DNA from: Chryseobacterium echinoideorum
GTDB taxonomy: Bacteria; Bacteroidota; Bacteroidia; Flavobacteriales; Weeksellaceae
Length of the DNA stretch: 64,000 nt
Assembly (NCBI RefSeq): GCF_007474535.1
Contig: NZ_VKNW01000001.1
Location: 372,001 to 436,000 of the forward strand
Direction of reading: 5' to 3'
Shown piece after piece: positions 60,464-64,000 of this stretch (within the stretch, counting starts at the first letter, position 1; each line of letters begins with the position of its first letter). The notes beneath the pieces were generated by a model, which was given only the letters and a program-made list of their open reading frames with translations, was not told where the DNA came from and searched no databases. A program made the translations under genes and the position numbers.

Positions 60464-62848
60464 ATGAAATTGATAGTAAGTTTTTTGTTGGTTCTTACAG
60501 GACTGGCAAATATCAATGCACAGAAAACCTATACTGTAAAAGGAAGCGTGCAGGATTTCCATGATAAAACAATGCTGGAAAATGCGGAAATCCTAATAGG
60601 AGATTTTTCTGCAAAAACCGATAAAAACGGTCAGTTTTCCCTGACTAAAATTCCTGCGGGAAATTATAATCTTATTGCCAAGCATCCTGAATGCAACGAC
60701 TATACTGAAAATATACGAGTTGACAGAGATTTGCATCTGGCTATAAAACTGGAACATCATGTAGATGAAATTCAGACGGTAACAATTCACGGAAGCCATA
60801 AAACAAAAGGTTCTGTAATTATGACAACGCTTGACAGAGCCGATATTGAGAGAAATTCTACCGAAAATCTTGGAAATCTCCTGTCGCAGCTCTCTGGCGT
60901 AACCGCTTTGAAAACCGGAAACAATATTACAAAACCGGTAATTCATGGTTTGTACGGAAGCCGCGTTTCCATCCTAAACAACGGAGTGAAAATGGCGGAA
61001 CAAGAATGGGGAGTAGAGCATGCTCCCAATGTGGATGTGAACGATTTTGAGCATATTGATGTCATCAAAGGTGCATCTGCCCTGAAATATAGTAACGAAG
61101 GAGTGGGAGGAGTCGTGATTTTAGAACCTGCACTCATTCCTAAAAAAGATACTTTGATGGGGAATGTAAAACTTTCCGGGATTTCCAACGGAAGGGGAGG
61201 AGAGGTTTCTGCTAATCTTTTAAAATCATGGAAAAATCAATGGTTTGTAAAAGCAGGCGGAAGCTATAGGAAACTCGGAGATCTTTATATTCCTCATCAT
61301 ACGTTGCAAAATACCGGGGCAGAAGTTAATTCATTTAATTTCTCTTTTGGAAATCACAGCTTTTTGCAGGGGTTTGATGTATCGTATAGCGGAATCAGGC
61401 AGGAATTTGGAATCTACAAGGGTGCACATTTGGGAAGTCCGTCAGATTTTTATAAGGCAATCAATTTAGGACAACCTTATTTTCTGGACGATTTCAGTTA
61501 TGAAATTGGCAGTCCCAAACAGGAAGTGGAGCATCATATTGCTAAAGTTTCTGCTTACAAAAGATTTGCAGATTTTGGAAAACTGACTTTTCAATACGCC
61601 TTTCAATTAAATCAAAGAAAAGAATTTGACATCAGAAGAGGAGATTTGAACGCACTGCCTTCTATGGATTTGCGATTGATTACTCATTCGGCAAGTTTAG
61701 TTCATCTTATTGAACGTACAGACTGGAGTTTAGAAAGTGGTATTTCCGGAGGCTTTCAGGATAATTATCCCAATCCTGCAACCAAAGCAAGACGCTTAAT
61801 TCCCGATTACTATCGTTATGATGCAGGTGTATTTTCTGTTTTTAAATACAGATTTAATTCAAAACTGAATGCAGAAGCAGCAGTACGATATGATTTCAGC
61901 AGATATGATGCTTACAAATATTATGATGAATCTGATTGGAATACCAGATTTTCAGGTGCTTTTCCAGAGTTTCTTGTTCAGAAAAATGACAGTAGAATTT
62001 TGGCAAGACCTATTTTAGATTATCATAATTTTTCGGCTAATCTAGGTTTTGATTATCAACCTGTTGATAATTTTGAAATTAAATTAAACTTATCAAGAGC
62101 CGACAGAACTCCCAATCCTGCCGAATTATTTGCAGACGGACTGCATCACTCTGCGGCGATTGTAGAGGAAGGTGATATGCGAATCAAAAAAGAAACGCTT
62201 TACCAGGCAAATCTTTCTTTGGTGTCTAACTTTAATATGCTGAAAGGTCTTCGTATAGAAGCAGCTCCTTATATCATGATCTCTGATCATTTTATCAATC
62301 AGATTCCTACAGGAGTTGTTAACTCCAATCGAGGGGTATTTCCGATATGGAGTTATCAGCAGATTAAAGCAAGAATTTTTGGGATTGATGCAGATGCGGA
62401 ACTTAATGTTCTTGATAATTTGAAATGGAATACAGGTTTCAGTGCCCTGAAAGGAGATGATTTGTCTAACAATGAAGCTCTTATTCTGATGATGCCGGCA
62501 AATCTGAGAAACTCTGTAGAATGGAAAATGAATATTCCTAATAATTTCTATATCAGACTGGAAAATGTAAATATATTTAAGCAAAATCGTTTTCCGATCA
62601 GAAATCAGACCGTTGACTTTATAGAAGACGGAACTTTTTTCAGAGAAGAACTGGATTTGAGTTCTACACCTTCTGCCTATACTTTATTTAATGCATCAGT
62701 AGGTGCAGATGTCGCTAGAAATTTCAATATCAATTTCAGAATCAACAATATTTTCAATACAGAATACCGTGAGTATCTCAACAGACTCAGATATTTTATG
62801 CCAGAAAACGGCAGAAACTTTATTATAACTCTTAAGTACAACTTTTAA
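60464..62848 (+). CDS. TonB-dependent outer-membrane receptor, metal-linked type
   Basis: The 794-residue protein starts at MKLIVSFLLVLTGLANINAQ (ATG at 60464; an upstream TTG is less likely). It has a carboxypeptidase-regulatory-like beta domain (about 22-100), then a plug with VTIHGSHKTKG, the block PVIHGLYGSRVSILNNGVK and the ASALKYSNEGVGGVV loop. The 22-strand barrel region has the closing segment GRNFIITLKYNF. The HGLYGSRV block and the WGVEHAPNVD insert resemble ZnuD-type zinc or haem receptors. The downstream His-rich lipoprotein supports a metal role. Confidence 0.92.
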   Translation: MKLIVSFLLVLTGLANINAQKTYTVKGSVQDFHDKTMLENAEILIGDFSAKTDKNGQFSLTKIPAGNYNLIAKHPECNDYTENIRVDRDLHLAIKLEHHVDEIQTVTIHGSHKTKGSVIMTTLDRADIERNSTENLGNLLSQLSGVTALKTGNNITKPVIHGLYGSRVSILNNGVKMAEQEWGVEHAPNVDVNDFEHIDVIKGASALKYSNEGVGGVVILEPALIPKKDTLMGNVKLSGISNGRGGEVSANLLKSWKNQWFVKAGGSYRKLGDLYIPHHTLQNTGAEVNSFNFSFGNHSFLQGFDVSYSGIRQEFGIYKGAHLGSPSDFYKAINLGQPYFLDDFSYEIGSPKQEVEHHIAKVSAYKRFADFGKLTFQYAFQLNQRKEFDIRRGDLNALPSMDLRLITHSASLVHLIERTDWSLESGISGGFQDNYPNPATKARRLIPDYYRYDAGVFSVFKYRFNSKLNAEAAVRYDFSRYDAYKYYDESDWNTRFSGAFPEFLVQKNDSRILARPILDYHNFSANLGFDYQPVDNFEIKLNLSRADRTPNPAELFADGLHHSAAIVEEGDMRIKKETLYQANLSLVSNFNMLKGLRIEAAPYIMISDHFINQIPTGVVNSNRGVFPIWSYQQIKARIFGIDADAELNVLDNLKWNTGFSALKGDDLSNNEALILMMPANLRNSVEWKMNIPNNFYIRLENVNIFKQNRFPIRNQTVDFIEDGTFFREELDLSSTPSAYTLFNASVGADVARNFNINFRINNIFNTEYREYLNRLRYFMPENGRNFIITLKYNF

Positions 62849-62875
62849 TTATTAATATTTTAAATTTTAATTACA

Positions 62876-63439
62876 ATGAAAAAATTCTTAAACATTACTT
62901 TGGTCCTTTTTGCAGCACTTTTAGTCTTCTCGTGTAGAAACGATTCTACCGATATTCCGGAAGATATTCACGAGCATGAAGAGATCGAAAAGTTGGTGGT
63001 GACATTGACTAATGCAAATGATGCAACAGATGTACAGACAATTAATTATATCGGCGGAGTTGCCGATAAACATATTCACGCTGAAGCAGGAGATGTATTT
63101 AATGTTGAACTGGATTTTCAGGTAAAGCATGATGATCATTACCATAGTGTGAATAATGAAATTCTTGAAGAAAAAGATGAGCATTTTATTACATTTGGTT
63201 TTTCTGAAGCAAATGTTACCGTAAAAAGAGCAGCTAATGATGTTGAAAGAACAGATGGGAATAAACTGGGACTGAAAACTCAGTGGACTGTTGTAAGTGT
63301 AACTTCAACCGGAAAAGTAAATATAAAACTTGTACACGCACCTACTTCAGTGAATCAGAATTCTCCTTCAGCAGACAATCAGCTGGGAAGTACAGTAGGT
63401 GGAGAATCTGATGTGGATGCATTGATTGATCTTCATTAA
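62876..63439 (+). CDS. Histidine-rich lipoprotein
   Basis: The 187-residue protein has a lipoprotein signal with lipobox VFSC, so Cys20 is the probable lipid site. The mature part has clusters of histidine and acidic residues: IHEHEEIEK near residue 30, KHIHAEAGD near 69 and KHDDHYHSVNNE near 88. This suggests metal binding at the outer-membrane surface. It begins 27 bases after the TonB receptor stop, so the two are one operon and probably act together in metal capture. A terminator follows. Confidence 0.83.
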   Translation: MKKFLNITLVLFAALLVFSCRNDSTDIPEDIHEHEEIEKLVVTLTNANDATDVQTINYIGGVADKHIHAEAGDVFNVELDFQVKHDDHYHSVNNEILEEKDEHFITFGFSEANVTVKRAANDVERTDGNKLGLKTQWTVVSVTSTGKVNIKLVHAPTSVNQNSPSADNQLGSTVGGESDVDALIDLH

Positions 63440-63470
63440 AAAATATTTTGAAACAAATTTAATATTACTG

Positions 63471-63497
63471 AAAGGCATCATTTTTTGATGTCTTTTG
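63471..63497 (+). terminator. Intrinsic terminator after the His-rich lipoprotein gene
   Basis: AAAGGCATCA and TGATGTCTTT pair with one mismatch across a T-rich loop, followed by TTGTATTTT. It lies 31 bases beyond the stop codon. Confidence 0.75.
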
Positions 63498-63548
63498 TAT
63501 TTTAACGGATAATAACAAAATGAATGACTTATTTTAATAAAAAATTCA

Positions 63549-63556
63549 TATTTTTG
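63549..63556 (+). promoter_or_regulatory. tig: -7 element of a Bacteroidetes-type promoter for tig
   Basis: TATTTTTG matches TAnnTTTG, 22 bases before the start codon of the trigger factor gene. No convincing -33 element was found at the expected distance. Confidence 0.45.
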
Positions 63557-63578
63557 CAACCTAAAATTTTAATCGATA

Positions 63579-64000
63579 ATGAACGTTACAGCTCAAAATC
63601 ATGATGATGTAAGTGCATTGCTTACAGTTACATTAGAAAAATCTGACTACAAAGATAAAGTAGAAAAGCAATTGATTAACTATGCGAAAAACGCACAGGT
63701 TCCTGGTTTCAGAAAAGGAAAAGTGCCGTTGAGCATGGTAAGAAAGCAATATGAAGCAGGTATTGCATTTGAAGAGATCAACAAGCAGGTTTCTGATGCT
63801 TTGAACAATTATGTCAATGAAAATAAGTTGAGATTAGTTGGTCAGCCGGTTCCGCAGCCTGTAAATGATTTTAATCATAATGCAGAGAAACTTGAAGTGG
63901 CTTTTGAAGTAGGTTTCGAGCCTGAATTTTCTATCGATCTTTCTAAATATGAAGCACCACACTACAAAGTAGAAGCTTCTGAAAAAGAAATTAACAAAAG
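63579..64000 (+). CDS. tig: Trigger factor, 3' end outside window
   Basis: The first 140 residues of the ribosome-associated chaperone and peptidyl-prolyl isomerase. The N-terminal ribosome-binding signature GFRKGKVP is at residues 43-50, followed by the expected helix. The gene continues past the window end. It starts about 140 bases after the His-rich lipoprotein gene, with its own promoter. Confidence 0.93.
   Translation, partial: MNVTAQNHDDVSALLTVTLEKSDYKDKVEKQLINYAKNAQVPGFRKGKVPLSMVRKQYEAGIAFEEINKQVSDALNNYVNENKLRLVGQPVPQPVNDFNHNAEKLEVAFEVGFEPEFSIDLSKYEAPHYKVEASEKEINK

Overview
The window is a 64 kb stretch of chromosome from an AT-rich member of the Bacteroidota, most likely a Flavobacteriia close to Chryseobacterium. 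This rests on the families present (DUF5686 outer-membrane proteins, a BT_3928-type DoxX protein, Nmad1/DUF1599, a degradative HMG-CoA reductase, an alpha-2-macroglobulin without thioester, a GldA-like ATPase), on promoters of the Bacteroidetes type (TTG, about 20 bases, TAnnTTTG) and on very AT-rich intergenic DNA. The species call is inference. I found no rRNA, tRNA, CRISPR array, complete insertion sequence or prophage.

Layout. 1-7.6 kb: 3' part of an alpha-2-macroglobulin gene, a GldA-like ABC ATPase and small unknown proteins. 7.6-14.5 kb: DUF1801 and pcm, a Gfo/Idh/MocA oxidoreductase, a minus-strand run of Nmad1 (DUF1599), DoxX, TerB-like and tpiA genes, divergent folP, and a small XRE regulator. 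14.5-23.7 kb: a small membrane protein, a lipoprotein gene that appears frameshifted next to its start, and three tandem DUF5686 paralogues. 23.9-26.4 kb: a compact restriction-modification pair. 26.5-35.6 kb: alaS, a nitroreductase, a GreA/GreB-like protein, small stress-type proteins, an M3 peptidase and two unknown accessory genes. 35.6-42.1 kb: an S9 peptidase, a UDG-superfamily glycosylase, queA, rlmN and a sterol desaturase-type hydroxylase. 42.2-50.2 kb: a CocE-type hydrolase, an MBL hydrolase, the DNA-repair-associated TIGR03915/TIGR03916 pair split by a ParDE toxin-antitoxin module, HMG-CoA reductase, DUF423 and an alkyltransferase-like protein. 50.3-57.4 kb: a 48-residue protein, queD, an LpxH-like hydrolase, a LuxE-like protein, a predicted nuclease-fold protein, an aquaporin, DUF5715 and an ABC-F protein. 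57.4-64 kb: a minus-strand cluster of exported proteins beginning with a cysteine-rich peptide, a divergent XRE regulator, a metal-linked TonB receptor locus with a His-rich lipoprotein, and the start of the trigger factor gene.

Most genes are ordinary core functions (translation, tRNA and rRNA modification, folate, lipid A, DNA repair). The accessory content is concentrated at 14-26 kb, 33-36 kb, 45.8-46.5 kb and 57-60 kb. Several short dispersed repeat families lie between genes. One of them appears to have been absorbed in frame into the M3 peptidase, and copies of the same family border the toxin-antitoxin module. The most interesting unexplained units are the XRE/cysteine-rich-peptide cluster, the toxin-antitoxin insertion between the radical SAM repair partners, and the possible slipped A-tract in the lipoprotein gene. 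All functional statements come from motif and family recognition by eye; no searches were run.
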